Part shown: positions 10,707 to 20,190 of the stretch, in pieces
Position numbering within the stretch: position 1 is the stretch's first letter
Layout: each line of letters begins with the position of its first letter
Assembly (NCBI GenBank): GCA_016987375.1
Contig: PJRA01000361.1
Location: 433,419 to 453,608 of the forward strand
Source: Brachionus koreanus
Taxonomy: Eukaryota; Rotifera; Eurotatoria; Ploima; Brachionidae
Direction: 5' to 3'
DNA length: 20,190 bases
Translations under genes and position numbers: made by a program
Notes under the pieces: model-generated
The model's input: only the letters and a program-made list of their open reading frames with translations
Databases searched by the model: none
What the model was told of the DNA's origin: nothing

Positions 10707-13000
10707 TTATTCAGAATCCGATGAACTCGATGAGGAAGATAAACTTGAAGAGTTTGAATTATTGTCAGTTATATCTGATTCGTAAGATTTTGAAAATTTT
10801 CGTTTTTTCTCATTCGACTCAAATTTTATAACATCTAAGTCTTTTGATCCTTCATATTTAGAATGATAATTTTCGTTACTTTTATCTGGTTCAGTTTCGT
10901 TCAAAAATAATGGTGGTATGGTCAACAGTGTATCTTTTGTATTTATTTCATCAGCATCTAATTTTTTACGTTTGAGTTTTCGCATTTCCTCTTTTAATTT
11001 TTCTAGCAGCTCATTATTTGGCTTTGCTTTTTGAACAGCATTTTCTTCACTTTTGTTTTCTTCATTTTCTTTTTCACATTTTAATAGCGATTCTTCTAAA
11101 CTCGATCCATATAAACGAAGAATGGATCCCCATGTTTGGATATGCGGATGCATTTGTTTGATTATTTTCTGGGCAGCCAATTGCCGTCCTTCCTTTTTCT
11201 TTGAGCAATTAACTTCAGCTTCATATTGAGCTATTTTCAGTTTGTATAAGCAATTACGATACTTGATAGGTTTTATTTCTTCTTGCATAAATTGCTTTCG
11301 ATTTCGTGACATGTTTATAGCAAAATTACTATGGATTAATAGAAAAATAAAATTAAAAAAAATAAAATCAAGTGATCCTATTTACTATTTAAGGCATGTT
11401 ATTAATACATCGTAAGGAAGCGGAACTCCTAATTTTTGAGACATAGAATACACATGAGAATGTTCCAAATTATATGCATCGAAAAACTAAAAAACGAAAT
11501 AAGAGTTAATTATCATTCATACTTTTTAATTTTTTCTTAATTTTTAGAATTGAATTAAGTTTTTTAGATAAATTATTAATTTTAATAAATAAAAAATACC
11601 GAATAAACTTCTTCAATATTTTTTTTTGAATTTTCAGTTTGTCCTTTAAAATCTGGTACTAACACTTTCAAAGCTGCTTCTGCTGCAGCATTCTTAGCCA
11701 CTTTTTTGCTATTACCATCTCCTTTTCCGCATATTTTATCATTAATATAGCAAACAGCATGAAAAGGATCTTTAGGATTTTCTTTTTCATGAATTTCAAA
11801 ACGTGGATTTGTTTTAAATACTTGGTTAGCATATTCGTATAGGATACATAGAGGTTTTTTATTTGTCATATTTATGTTAAGTTCTTTATTTATTCCTTTC
11901 TGGGTTTTGGTTTCTATCTTAAGCATTTGAGAATTCTGCGGCTTGAGTTTGAAATAATTGAATAATAAGTTATTTATTTCTTAAATCGATTAAAATAATT
12001 ACAAATTTTTTGCTTTTAGAATTCTTGATAAACTTTTTTCGATCATTCCATGTTCTTAAAAGAACTAAGTATAATATACATTAAGATGAAACAAAAACTT
12101 ACTTGAACTTTTTAACTTTGATTACATCAAATTCAAACAATTTTTTGCAATATTCATTCAAAAGTTCAGGACCTATTTACTTACTTATTTTAATTTGTTT
12201 CTAATAATTTTAGAATAAACTTGCTTAAGTTTGTTTCTTTCTCTTTTTCCTCATTGCTTGTAATTGATACAGTGAATTTTTTTTCAGGACAGTTTTCTTC
12301 ATTGATTTCATTGTTGGACACATCAGAATGATGCTTTGGACATTTGGTTTTACTTAGATGATTTTCTTTAATTTGAAGATCAATAATTTCCTTACGCTTC
12401 TGATACGCTAAGCATGGTATTGCGCTAATTGGTACATCATGTTTCTTGAAAAATAAGCTTAAAATTTTAGACAATATATAGGTAAAGTTGCTAAAATACT
12501 CTTGCGCTCATTTGACCGATGAAGTAAGGTCTTGACAACGTGCAAACACGAGTTTGGCGATTTAAATATAACGGCATTCCAGAAGAGTGTGTCACTTGAA
12601 CCCAACCCTCTGGCAAGATGTTTTCTTCGAATCCTCGCCAATATATGTCTTATTTGAAAACATAATATTGATCAAATTTAGAAAACCAAAGTTCTATTTT
12701 ACTTTTAATCTGCATCTTATCATAAACATAATAATTAATTTGATCATTTAAATTATTTTGTTCCATGTCTAAAGGTTTTTCTAAAAGTTGGTCAACAAAC
12801 ATTTCACCATCTTCATCATCGTCATCATCATCATCGTCTTCAGGAAAAAATTCTTTTTGCTCGTGACGAACCGTATTTTTTTCAGTTTGTGAATTATCAT
12901 CATTTTGAACTATATTCATTAAATCGGCCAAAAGATCGTCATCACCTAGATTTTTTCCGAGTACTGTTTTTTCATTAGTATTGTTTTGAATATTTTCCAT
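10707..13000 (-). CDS. DGCR8: Microprocessor subunit DGCR8 / Pasha
   Basis: DGCR8 binds primary microRNA hairpins and guides Drosha in the nucleus. My eight-exon model is 13000-12703, 12648-12500, 12444-12225, 12172-12103, 12054-12003, 11941-11600, 11486-11386 and 11328-10707. It gives 1854 nt, 617 residues; fly Pasha is of similar length. Order: an acidic N-terminus with an aspartate run; a WW-like segment (LPEGWVQVTHSSGMPLYLNR) ending in SRPYFIG; the heme-associated KHDVPISAIPCL; the KKFKTWNDRKKF helix; dsRBD1 (CILYEYANQVFK, KKVAKNAAAEAALKVLVPDF); dsRBD2 (YDVLITCLK, EGRQLAAQKIIKQMHPHIQ, TWGSILRLYG); and the Drosha-binding tail helix (KPNNELLEKLKEEMRKL). The second WW tryptophan is leucine. 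A serine-rich acidic tail of about 80 residues follows that helix. One intron uses GC-AG (12224-12173). The join from exon 1 to exon 2 is least certain: acceptors at 12650-12649 and about 20 nt further on both keep the frame. Confidence 0.92.
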
Positions 13001-13393
13001 TTTTTAAAAAAAAAAAAAATTACAAGTTTTTAGCCATGTGTGTGATTTTTAATATATTATAATACTCAAATGAAATTTTTTTTTATTAAAAATTCAATAC
13101 TTTAATAAATAGTGCTAAAAAATTTGTCTTATCACAAGAAATTAAATTTGAAAATTTCAAATTATTTATTTTAAAGTTAGAATAAAAAAAAAGCTTATTA
13201 TTTTAAAAAAATTTATTATATAAAATAAATAAATTAAAGATAAATATTTATTATGGAAAAAAAATTTATATTTTATTTATTAAACTACTAGCGAAAGCTT
13301 TTAAAGAATTTAATGTTTTAGATAACTAACAATTTGAATAAGCATCTAGTAACAATAGGATTGTATATTTTGAATACAAAACAATCTCATGAC
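13001..13393. other. Intergenic region between the MATH gene and DGCR8
   Basis: This is nearly 400 bases of A/T-rich sequence with no open frame of note. The part next to 13000 should carry the DGCR8 promoter and 5' UTR, including an A/T homopolymer run directly before the start codon. The part next to 13394 is the MATH gene 3' flank. No recognisable motif was found. Confidence 0.45.
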
Positions 13394-14011
13394 TCAAAAT
13401 AATACGTTTTTGTTATATAAGTAGTTAACTTTAACTTTTTTGAAGTCATCATCATCAAATTGATCTGCAGGAATAAAATTGTATTTAGGTGATGCAGAGG
13501 AATATGAATCAATATTTTTGAAATTATCGCTATTCGAATTTGAAGTTTCAAACAATTTTTCGATCGGAAATTCATAATCCTCAGGATACTGATAAATTGT
13601 GATAGTTACATTAATTGGATGGGAAGTTCCACATTCTTTTAGTATCAAGTTGTCTAAACTTGAATTTTCTTCGGTATGATCATCCTCAAAGGAAGTAAGA
13701 GGTATCTTACCAAAATAGTGTTTTCTTCTCTTGATATTTTTAAAACTAAACGAACATTCGGCATTTAAAGGAATTGAGTTTTTTTCTTTAGGCCTAATCA
13801 ATGTGACACATAAAATTATTTGACCAAAACTTTTCAAGTCTTTTCCATTCGGATAAAAATCGACACGCCATGTCTCACCTCCTATAGTCTTTATTTCTTC
13901 ACTTAAATATTTTCCATTTGGATACGTTCGCAACAGTTCTTCTTCTACATTATCAAAAGTCCATATAGCTTCGGATGTAATTAAATCATCATTCATGTCG
14001 TTTTTATTCAT
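13394..14011 (-). CDS. MATH-domain protein, single exon
   Basis: This is a 205-residue protein in one uninterrupted frame. Residues about 16-140 match the MATH (meprin and TRAF homology) fold: the opening AIWTFDNV, then SEEIKTIGGETWRVDFYPNG, the strand QIILCVTLIR, AECSFSFKN, and the closing strand HPINVTITIYQY. GxxWxVxFYPNG is the most diagnostic piece. MATH domains bind short peptide motifs in partner proteins, often delivering them to a cullin-3 ligase (SPOP type) or acting in TRAF signalling. There is no BTB, RING or protease domain here. The C-terminal 60 residues are Ser/Asn/Asp-rich and likely disordered, ending in a DDDDF cluster and a short basic-aromatic tail. Stand-alone MATH proteins are common in invertebrates. 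A missed BTB exon on the 3' side is possible, but I saw none before DGCR8. The function is inferred from the fold only. Confidence 0.72.
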   Translation of the reverse strand: MNKNDMNDDLITSEAIWTFDNVEEELLRTYPNGKYLSEEIKTIGGETWRVDFYPNGKDLKSFGQIILCVTLIRPKEKNSIPLNAECSFSFKNIKRRKHYFGKIPLTSFEDDHTEENSSLDNLILKECGTSHPINVTITIYQYPEDYEFPIEKLFETSNSNSDNFKNIDSYSSASPKYNFIPADQFDDDDFKKVKVNYLYNKNVLF

Positions 14012-16160
14012 TTTTTAAATTCTAAATTTAAAGCCAAAAGCGCTAATTAAAAAAACACAAAAAATGAAAAACTTTTTTTATTCATTCAGCTTATAACTTT
14101 TAAAAAATTATGTATCTTGCTTAATTTTTTCAAAATTGATTTACTGTAATAAGTCTCCAGGTAATATTTACTAGAATATTTTTTTTTGATACTTAATTTA
14201 AATTTTATGAATCCTAAAATTATGTTCCTACTAAGAATCACATTTAAAAATTTAATAAAAACTCTAAATATTAATTTATTATGAATTCATTTAATTCATT
14301 ATTAATTATTTAAAAGTTAAAATTCGAAATCATTCTGTAAAAATTTTTTGCTTTTTTTTTTTATAAAATTAACAGATTTAATTTTCGAAAAAAATAATAT
14401 TTGTAATAAAATAAAAACTGAACATTGAAGACATTCTTGAAAAGCAATAATACGAACTAAAATGAAGATTTTAAATTATGTTCATTTGATTTTTTTTAAA
14501 TCAGACGTATTGTTCTATTTTTAAACTGATTAAAAGATCGGGCATCCTTAATAAAATATTTTCTAATGATACCAAAATTCAAAACTTAGCAATTGAAAAC
14601 CTAAATTAAAATCAATATTAATTCTTGGGTCTAAGTCATACTTCAAATTCTTCATTTCTTTTCGCTCGCTTAATTTTCTTGATATGTTTGGCAAAGAAAG
14701 TATTTTAAAAATCGACTTATTACAATATTAGATAACAAATTTAGATAAAAATTTTTTGGAAATTCTTTTTTAAATAATAAATTAAACTACCTGTAAAATA
14801 TTCAAAGCATTATGCTTAAAGGTGATTAGATCTTTTTATTTTCAAGTGAAAAAAACTTTAAAAAAAATGATTTAAGCAAAAAAATCCCCATAATCTTTTA
14901 AAATTAGTTAAAAATCTATTTAGATTAGTGCTTTTAAATATTATATTAGTAATATTTTATAACATATAGGTTTAATTTGTTTTCAAATATCAGTTGCTTA
15001 AGGCAGGAATAAGAGCAGATTACAATTGAAATTAGCAGAGGATCTAGGGTCAAAAACACACTCAGGTTAAAAAAATCTTCAAATATCTCTGCAATCTTTA
15101 AGGATGAATCTTTAAGTCCCTTTAATTACAATACAAGGGGACTGGTTTCGACTGGGTAATAAAAGTTTCACTTATTGATTATTAATAATGATTTTATTTT
15201 TTTTATAATTTGAAATATGCAAAAATTTTGGTTTAAATGCTTTATTCCTTTAAAAAATCAAATGAAAATTTTCATGAAGTGGATTTTAATAAAAAAAATA
15301 TTAGAATTTATATTTGGTACATAACAATTCTGTCAAGTAAAAATTTAAATAATCAGTCGTAATAAAATTTCATATAAACTATTTATAAATTATGTTTAAA
15401 TATTATTTTATTTTCAATTAATAAAAGAAAAAATTATTTTTCTTAAAGGCCTTTTTCTTAAATTTAAAGAGACGATTTGCTTGATTTACTGAAATATTTT
15501 TTTATAAAATTGATAAAAAAATAAATAACCATCTAATTGAAAATTGTAATTTTGAATATATAAAATTTTATTATAATCAAAAAACATTGATATATAAACA
15601 TAAACATAAAATAACCATCATATTGTTTCAAATCCAGAAAAATTAAAGCAATAATAATAAACATACCTAGTGTTAGAATTAAGGTAATCACACAAAATTT
15701 TCTGCAAAATGAAAAACGTTTCAAGACATTTAACAAAAGTAATCTTTAGCTTACAATATTATTTGGATTAGAATATGACTATTATTCATTAAATTGTTAA
15801 ATGAAACTTAATGAAGGTATAAATTTAATCTTGTTGATCAAACATTGAACGAATTTGAAATAACATTTAAAAAAAATTTATCCAAAATTATCATTTTTAT
15901 AAATGTTTCTTCAGCTGATCAGTATTTTATTAATAATAAGTAAAATTAAACAAAGAATATATAAAAGGATTTTTTGGGAAAAAAGCCTACGTTAATGAAT
16001 AGTTCTATTCTTATTATAAAAAATTCAATCTAACACATATTAGAAAAAAATTGCTGTAAATTTTTTTTTATTTTTGCATAGGATTTAATTTTCTAATTTT
16101 TATCAATAATGTAAAATTAATTTTTATAAAGTTTTGTAATATTTTTTGTACTTTAGAAAT

Positions 16161-16199
16161 AAATTTCAGAAACTTGATATCTAAGTTTTTCTGAAATTT
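16161..16199. repeat. Near-perfect hairpin
   Basis: aaatttcagaaactt at 16161-16175 pairs with aagtttttctgaaattt at 16183-16199 around the 7-nt loop gatatct. Only a two-base bulge interrupts the stem. It is short for a microRNA precursor and may simply be a palindromic repeat. Confidence 0.6.
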
Positions 16200-16583
16200 G
16201 ATTCAAAATAAAAAAATAGAACAAAAATTAATAATAAAAAAGCTAATAACTTTTCTCTGAAGGCTTTTAATTAGTTCTGCAAGTAAAATCAACAAACTGC
16301 AACATACTTAGTTGCACCAAAAGTCAAATTTTGCTAATGATGTGCAAAGTCTCTGCAATATGCACTGTAGCCAGATTTGTCCAAATTTTAATTATGCTAA
16401 GTCTGCAGAGCTTTTTCAGATTTTTCATATTAGTGTAACTTTGAATGTTGCATTTACAGAACTTGCTTTTGACTTTTGAAAGAAAAGTTATAAGAGTTTT
16501 TAACATTTTGTTCTGCTCTATTGTACTAAATTTCACAAAACCATGTATTTTATTTTTATCTTATAATTAAATGGGTTTAAATA

Positions 16584-16630
16584 AACTCAATCATCCCTGA
16601 TTTGGGACCTAGATTCTTTTTGATTGAGTT
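16584..16630. repeat. 10-bp perfect inverted repeat with structured loop
   Basis: aactcaatca (16584-16593) is the exact reverse complement of tgattgagtt (16621-16630). Inside the 27-nt interval a second small stem, tccc/ggga, can form around tgattt. The interval is notably richer in G and C than its surroundings. Confidence 0.55.
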
Positions 16631-17117
16631 GAAATAAAATAATAAAGCTATCAGTTATTAATTTAAATTCAAACTACATAAACCTACATTTTAATTTAAT
16701 TGACTGATCAAGATAATTACTTACATCATACAAATACAATAAAAATTTAAAAAAGTTTAATTAAATTAACACAGATTAATTCACATAACAATATGAGCTG
16801 TAACGAATCATCAACTACAGCTAAAATAAAGAAGTATAATATAATATAAATCAAAAATTAGCCAAGTTTTTATAAAATTTGGCTGAAATAGAGATTGGTA
16901 CTAAGTTTTTCAAGCTAATTGAAAAATAATCGAAATATACATATAAAATCAATTTTCTTTATTCTTTTTTTAAATTAAAATTAAAAGATCAATAATGAAT
17001 AAAATTTATCTTCCAAATTAGATAAAGCATGAGGTAAATAAATATCTATATTAAACATCTTTCGCATGAACAAAAAGTCACCGGTTTTTTTAAAAATTTA
17101 AAATAAATATAGATCAT

Positions 17118-18473
17118 TCATATGACGCCACAAAAATGAGAGTGATTCTTATCTTCATCTGATTCATTTCGGTTTATTTTTTCTTTATTATCACTATACT
17201 TAATATGAATTGGAATTTTATTATTTTCTGAAATATCTTTTATATCAAAAAAATATTTTCTCTTTTCTTTTAATAGATCTTCATAACATTTTTCAGCATT
17301 TTGTATCATAGCTAAATAGTGATTGGTTTTTGAATTTAGTTTAATATCTGGATTTAACAGTTCGACTAAGTTTGGTTGAAGAATAGACGTCGTTTTAAAA
17401 TATTTATATGAATTGAAGTGAACATTCACAAATTTTCTAATATCTGAAGAATTCAGCAATCGAATGTTAACAATGCAATCATCATATGAATCGAGTCTTA
17501 TATTATCATCAAAAATTATGTGATGATGATGAATATCGTTTAGATTTATCCAGAGAGGTTTAGCTGCATAACATTCATATTTATTTTTTTGCCAATAAAC
17601 AAAATCATCTCTGATCGCATTAATACCTCTTAGACTGCTTAATTTCTCGTATATCATTTTTTCGTTATCGTAAATATGATCATCCATTGTCAAACTAATC
17701 CTATCATCATCAAATCTTTGTATTTGTCCTATATTAGGATTTATTTCAATTGGTTTTATATCGTGAAAGTCTGGATGTTTACCTTCGAAAACTGGCCGAA
17801 CTGTATCCAAAAAACTTTGAGAGTCAATTCCCATAGTTCGAAGTACTATGGCAAATTCCCGATTCTCTCTCTGAAGTCTTCTAATCATGTCAAAAAACTC
17901 TGGTAAAATTAAATGATATAAGAAATTATTTGACGGATCACCAGCTGGAATAGTGTTTGGGGGTAACTTCGAACCATAAGAATCATGATTTGTCCAGTTT
18001 ATTTCATCATTTTTTTCTATTTTTCTTGGATATGTGAGACTTTCCAAATACAAATTAAAAAAATAGCGATATCTATTTCCAGGTTCTTCATAAACAAATC
18101 TACAAGTTTTTTTCTTGAGTTCAGCACGATCGTTTGGAGTTCCAACTAATTTTTTTTCTAAATATTTAAAATAAGTAATAGCACTTGGCTGGTTTGGAGG
18201 CTTATTTTTGTCAGGTTTTTCGCTCAACCATATCCATTTATTTCCTTCTTCTTTTCCCCAAACAGCAGTTGTTAAAAAATGGTTAACACCTTCTTCAACT
18301 GTTATATTACGACCTGGTAGAGTACAAGCAACTTGAATTGTGTTATGTTGATCAAAATGAAGAATTAATTTACGATTTTTTTTTTGCGATACTTTTATAT
18401 TCTCATTTGAATTGGTCATTTGTCTTGATAGCTTTATTTTAAATTTAAGACCAACTCGTAAAAATAAATTCAA
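17118..18473 (-). CDS. Uncharacterised HAD-like (haloacid dehalogenase fold) protein
   Basis: This is a single-exon protein of 451 residues. It belongs by motif to a eukaryotic HAD-superfamily group of unknown function. LILHFDQHNTI (residues 36-46) is motif I, with Asp41 as the would-be nucleophile. FAIVLRTMGID (207-217) fits motif II. YAAKPLWIN (302-310) carries the motif III lysine (Lys305). HHHHIIFDDNIRLD (315-328) holds the paired aspartates 322-323 of motif IV. The second motif I aspartate, the usual general acid/base, is His43, so ordinary phosphatase activity is uncertain. The protein ends CGVI, which fits a CaaX prenylation signal. The first ATG is used here. A second Met at residue 19, just before a polar stretch, is an equally likely start, since residues 1-18 look less conserved in type. 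No signal peptide or membrane segment is clear. The family call is by motif recognition only. Confidence 0.72.
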   Translation of the reverse strand: MNLFLRVGLKFKIKLSRQMTNSNENIKVSQKKNRKLILHFDQHNTIQVACTLPGRNITVEEGVNHFLTTAVWGKEEGNKWIWLSEKPDKNKPPNQPSAITYFKYLEKKLVGTPNDRAELKKKTCRFVYEEPGNRYRYFFNLYLESLTYPRKIEKNDEINWTNHDSYGSKLPPNTIPAGDPSNNFLYHLILPEFFDMIRRLQRENREFAIVLRTMGIDSQSFLDTVRPVFEGKHPDFHDIKPIEINPNIGQIQRFDDDRISLTMDDHIYDNEKMIYEKLSSLRGINAIRDDFVYWQKNKYECYAAKPLWINLNDIHHHHIIFDDNIRLDSYDDCIVNIRLLNSSDIRKFVNVHFNSYKYFKTTSILQPNLVELLNPDIKLNSKTNHYLAMIQNAEKCYEDLLKEKRKYFFDIKDISENNKIPIHIKYSDNKEKINRNESDEDKNHSHFCGVI

Positions 18474-20190
18474 GATTTCGATTAAACTGATCGTAAAAAT
18501 CTTTAAAATTAAAATAATTTCAAAATTCTAATAGGTAACTATCCAAATTTTTCAAATTCAGACTAATAAAAATAATTTTAATATATTGGAGAATCTATAG
18601 TAACAACATAAGATTTTCAAAGGAAAATGTTTTTTTTCAAGTTTATAAAGTATTTTAATGTAAGCTGATTGAAATTTTTATCATGTTTCTAAGCCAAAAT
18701 TATTTTGTCAAAGCATGTATAATTTCTTCAAAGTTTGGTAACTAAAAAGCAATCCAATAACATAAACCGAACAAAATTATATATATTATTTTTATGAATT
18801 ATATTAGGTTAACAAACTAGAGTGACAAAATGAATTTCAAAATTTATCTGACAAGTCGAATTTTTAATTTTTCAGTCATCAAGCAACTATGAAAAAAAAT
18901 AAAGATGCTTTTATTTTAAATTTATTTGATAAGCATTTATTAAAAAACTAAATTTATAATAATCAAATATCATATAGCATAAAGCAAATTTTAAATTCTG
19001 TTTTGTTTTCTTTAATATATCTAAACTGATTGTTTTCGGATCTAAATTCAATATAATTAAGAAAATGGTAAGTCTATATTCTTTTTGGTATATTTCTTTT
19101 ATGAAAAATTTGAGTAAAAAGCATAAAATTGGCTAAAATTATTATCTATAAATAAAAAAATATTTATTTGAAAATAGCAATCATCTAATTTTTTTTGGAT
19201 TATCTTTTATGCAAATTAAAAAACAAAATTAATTAACACATACAAAATATCTATTTGGAATACAAAATCATCATCATATTTACTCATAAAAACAATAATG
19301 AATAATAATGAATTGCTAATGGATTAAATACACATTTTTTTAGAAAGAAGCTGATTCTGAGCGAAACAAATCTTGTAAATCTTTAGAAAAATGGAAATGA
19401 AACGATGGTCAAACGAATGGTTTAATATCCGAAATTGTATTTCAACATTTAAACGACCAAGATGTCTAGCTTCGGTCAATCAACTTATCCCAAAGAAATT
19501 GAATGTTTGAATAAGATGCAGTTTTAAACTAAATACGAACAATTCATTTAGAACATCAAAGCGCTTGCTGCCTGATCATTTTTTTAGACATAACTAAAAC
19601 CAATTAAAAATTCTGGAATTACAATCGATTTTATTTGGAATGTAAAAAATTGATCGGAAAATGTTCGGATTATAAATCAACAGTTGTAAGGAGTGAAACG
19701 AAATATAATACAGAACAAAATTTCAGCTAAAGTCAAAAACTTCATGTCTGAGAAAAATTTTTTCAGTAATTATTTTTGTAAAATAAATTTTTTTTTTTCT
19801 AAACAATTTTAATACTTAAGATGGAGATGATAAACTGGGTATATGAAAAAGTATATTAAAAAAGTATGAGTATAGTAAAAGGCTTTCTAATTTTTTAATA
19901 AATTCAAGAAAATAAACTTGACCTTTGTGGTCTGTTGATATAATCAGTTTTAGAAAAAAGACGTTCTAATGGTCCTGAAGAAGCTTGGATAAGAATTTTT
20001 GTGAAAGCGTTGCTAGTGCCGGAAACTTTGACTTGTTTTTTATCCAAAAAATTTGCTAAATCAACTTATAATAATAATAGTTAATATTCTACGGTCAAGT
20101 TTAGTTTAACTAAGCTGACAAAGCAGGAAGACTAACGTAATCCCGCTATAGTAGACTTTTCATTATTTTTGTTTCTACCGACATTGTCCA
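18474..20190. other. Terminal AT-rich region with short open fragments
   Basis: The first part is the HAD-like gene's 5' flank. At 19065-19067 an ATG is followed directly by a consensus donor, gtaagt. The next good acceptor ends at 19343 and opens 18 in-frame codons (KEADSERNKSCKSLEKWK) before a TGA. From there to about 19730, two other frames show protein-like stretches of 35-40 codons. At 19955-20100 a further stretch after a good acceptor reads SNGPEEAWIRIFVKALL and then stops. These could be exons of an unrecognised gene or remains of a broken one. I cannot assemble them. Confidence 0.35.

Larger units (their letters stand above)
14012..17117. other. Long AT-rich region, mostly non-coding
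   Basis: This is about 3.1 kb between the MATH and HAD-like genes with no convincing gene. Weak exon-like pieces on the minus strand are 15736-15667, encoding a basic start and a membrane anchor (MLNVLKRFSFC onward) before a good donor (G|GTATGT), and about 14725-14567, open and reading SLPNISRKLSERKEMKNLK. An acceptor near 15504 could continue the first in frame for about 24 codons. Two hairpins (16161-16199 and 16584-16630) and a partial inverted repeat (16318-16478) are noted separately. The rest is homopolymer-rich with no RNA gene I recognise. Confidence 0.45.

Noticed and set aside
12459..12641. A 60-codon minus-strand frame over the WW region of DGCR8
   Set aside because: The neighbouring frame encodes the conserved WW and SRPYF segment and joins in phase to the next exon. 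This frame is a shadow that runs through the intron.
16324..16536. A 70-codon minus-strand frame
   Set aside because: It lies inside the inverted-repeat cluster, has low-complexity Lys/Ile/Leu composition and no recognisable domain.
19344..19470. Faint F-box-like wording (ISEIVFQHLNDQD) in one frame
   Set aside because: In-frame stops flank and interrupt it, and the match is too short and generic to call.

Overview
The window is animal nuclear DNA. It is very AT-rich, and its genes are split by very short spliceosomal introns, mostly 45-61 nt with GT-AG ends. They encode clear eukaryotic housekeeping proteins: a PRP19 spliceosomal ubiquitin ligase, the second-largest subunit of RNA polymerase I, and DGCR8/Pasha, the RNA-binding partner of Drosha. 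DGCR8 places the source in Metazoa, because the Microprocessor is an animal complex. High A+T, tiny introns and short gene spacing would suit a small-genome spiralian such as a rotifer. That lineage guess is weak and no sequence feature fixes it.

Layout. At 123-1334 (+) lie the last three visible exons of an SLC5-family sodium-coupled transporter, with the 5' part outside the window. PRPF19 is complete in three exons at 1873-3520 (+). The gap at 3521-4787 holds a MITE-like inverted-repeat element flanked by a 10-bp direct repeat, and a 48-bp direct repeat whose 16-nt spacer has a near-unique match about 0.8 kb away. A single-exon LicD/fukutin-type membrane protein lies at 4788-5489 (-). A possible unrecognised short coding exon lies at 5889-6089 (-). 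POLR1B is complete in four exons at 6480-10512 (-). DGCR8/pasha is reconstructed as eight exons at 10707-13000 (-). A single-exon MATH-domain protein lies at 13394-14011 (-). The stretch 14012-17117 is mostly non-coding, with two hairpins and weak exon-like pieces. A HAD-like protein with a possible C-terminal CaaX box lies at 17118-18473 (-). The rest, 18474-20190, has only short open fragments with splice-like borders.

The genes do not form a common pathway: they cover RNA processing (PRPF19, DGCR8), rRNA transcription (POLR1B), membrane transport, glycan modification (the LicD-like protein) and adaptor or unknown roles. POLR1B follows DGCR8 head-to-tail with only 194 bp between them. For DGCR8 and POLR1B the exon joins proposed here keep the frame over the whole gene and give totals divisible by three. 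This supports the models, but no transcript data were available.

The most notable points are a DGCR8 that keeps the heme-associated IPCL motif but lacks the second WW tryptophan, a 52-nt GC-AG intron within it, the MITE-like element, and the HAD-like protein with a non-canonical first motif.
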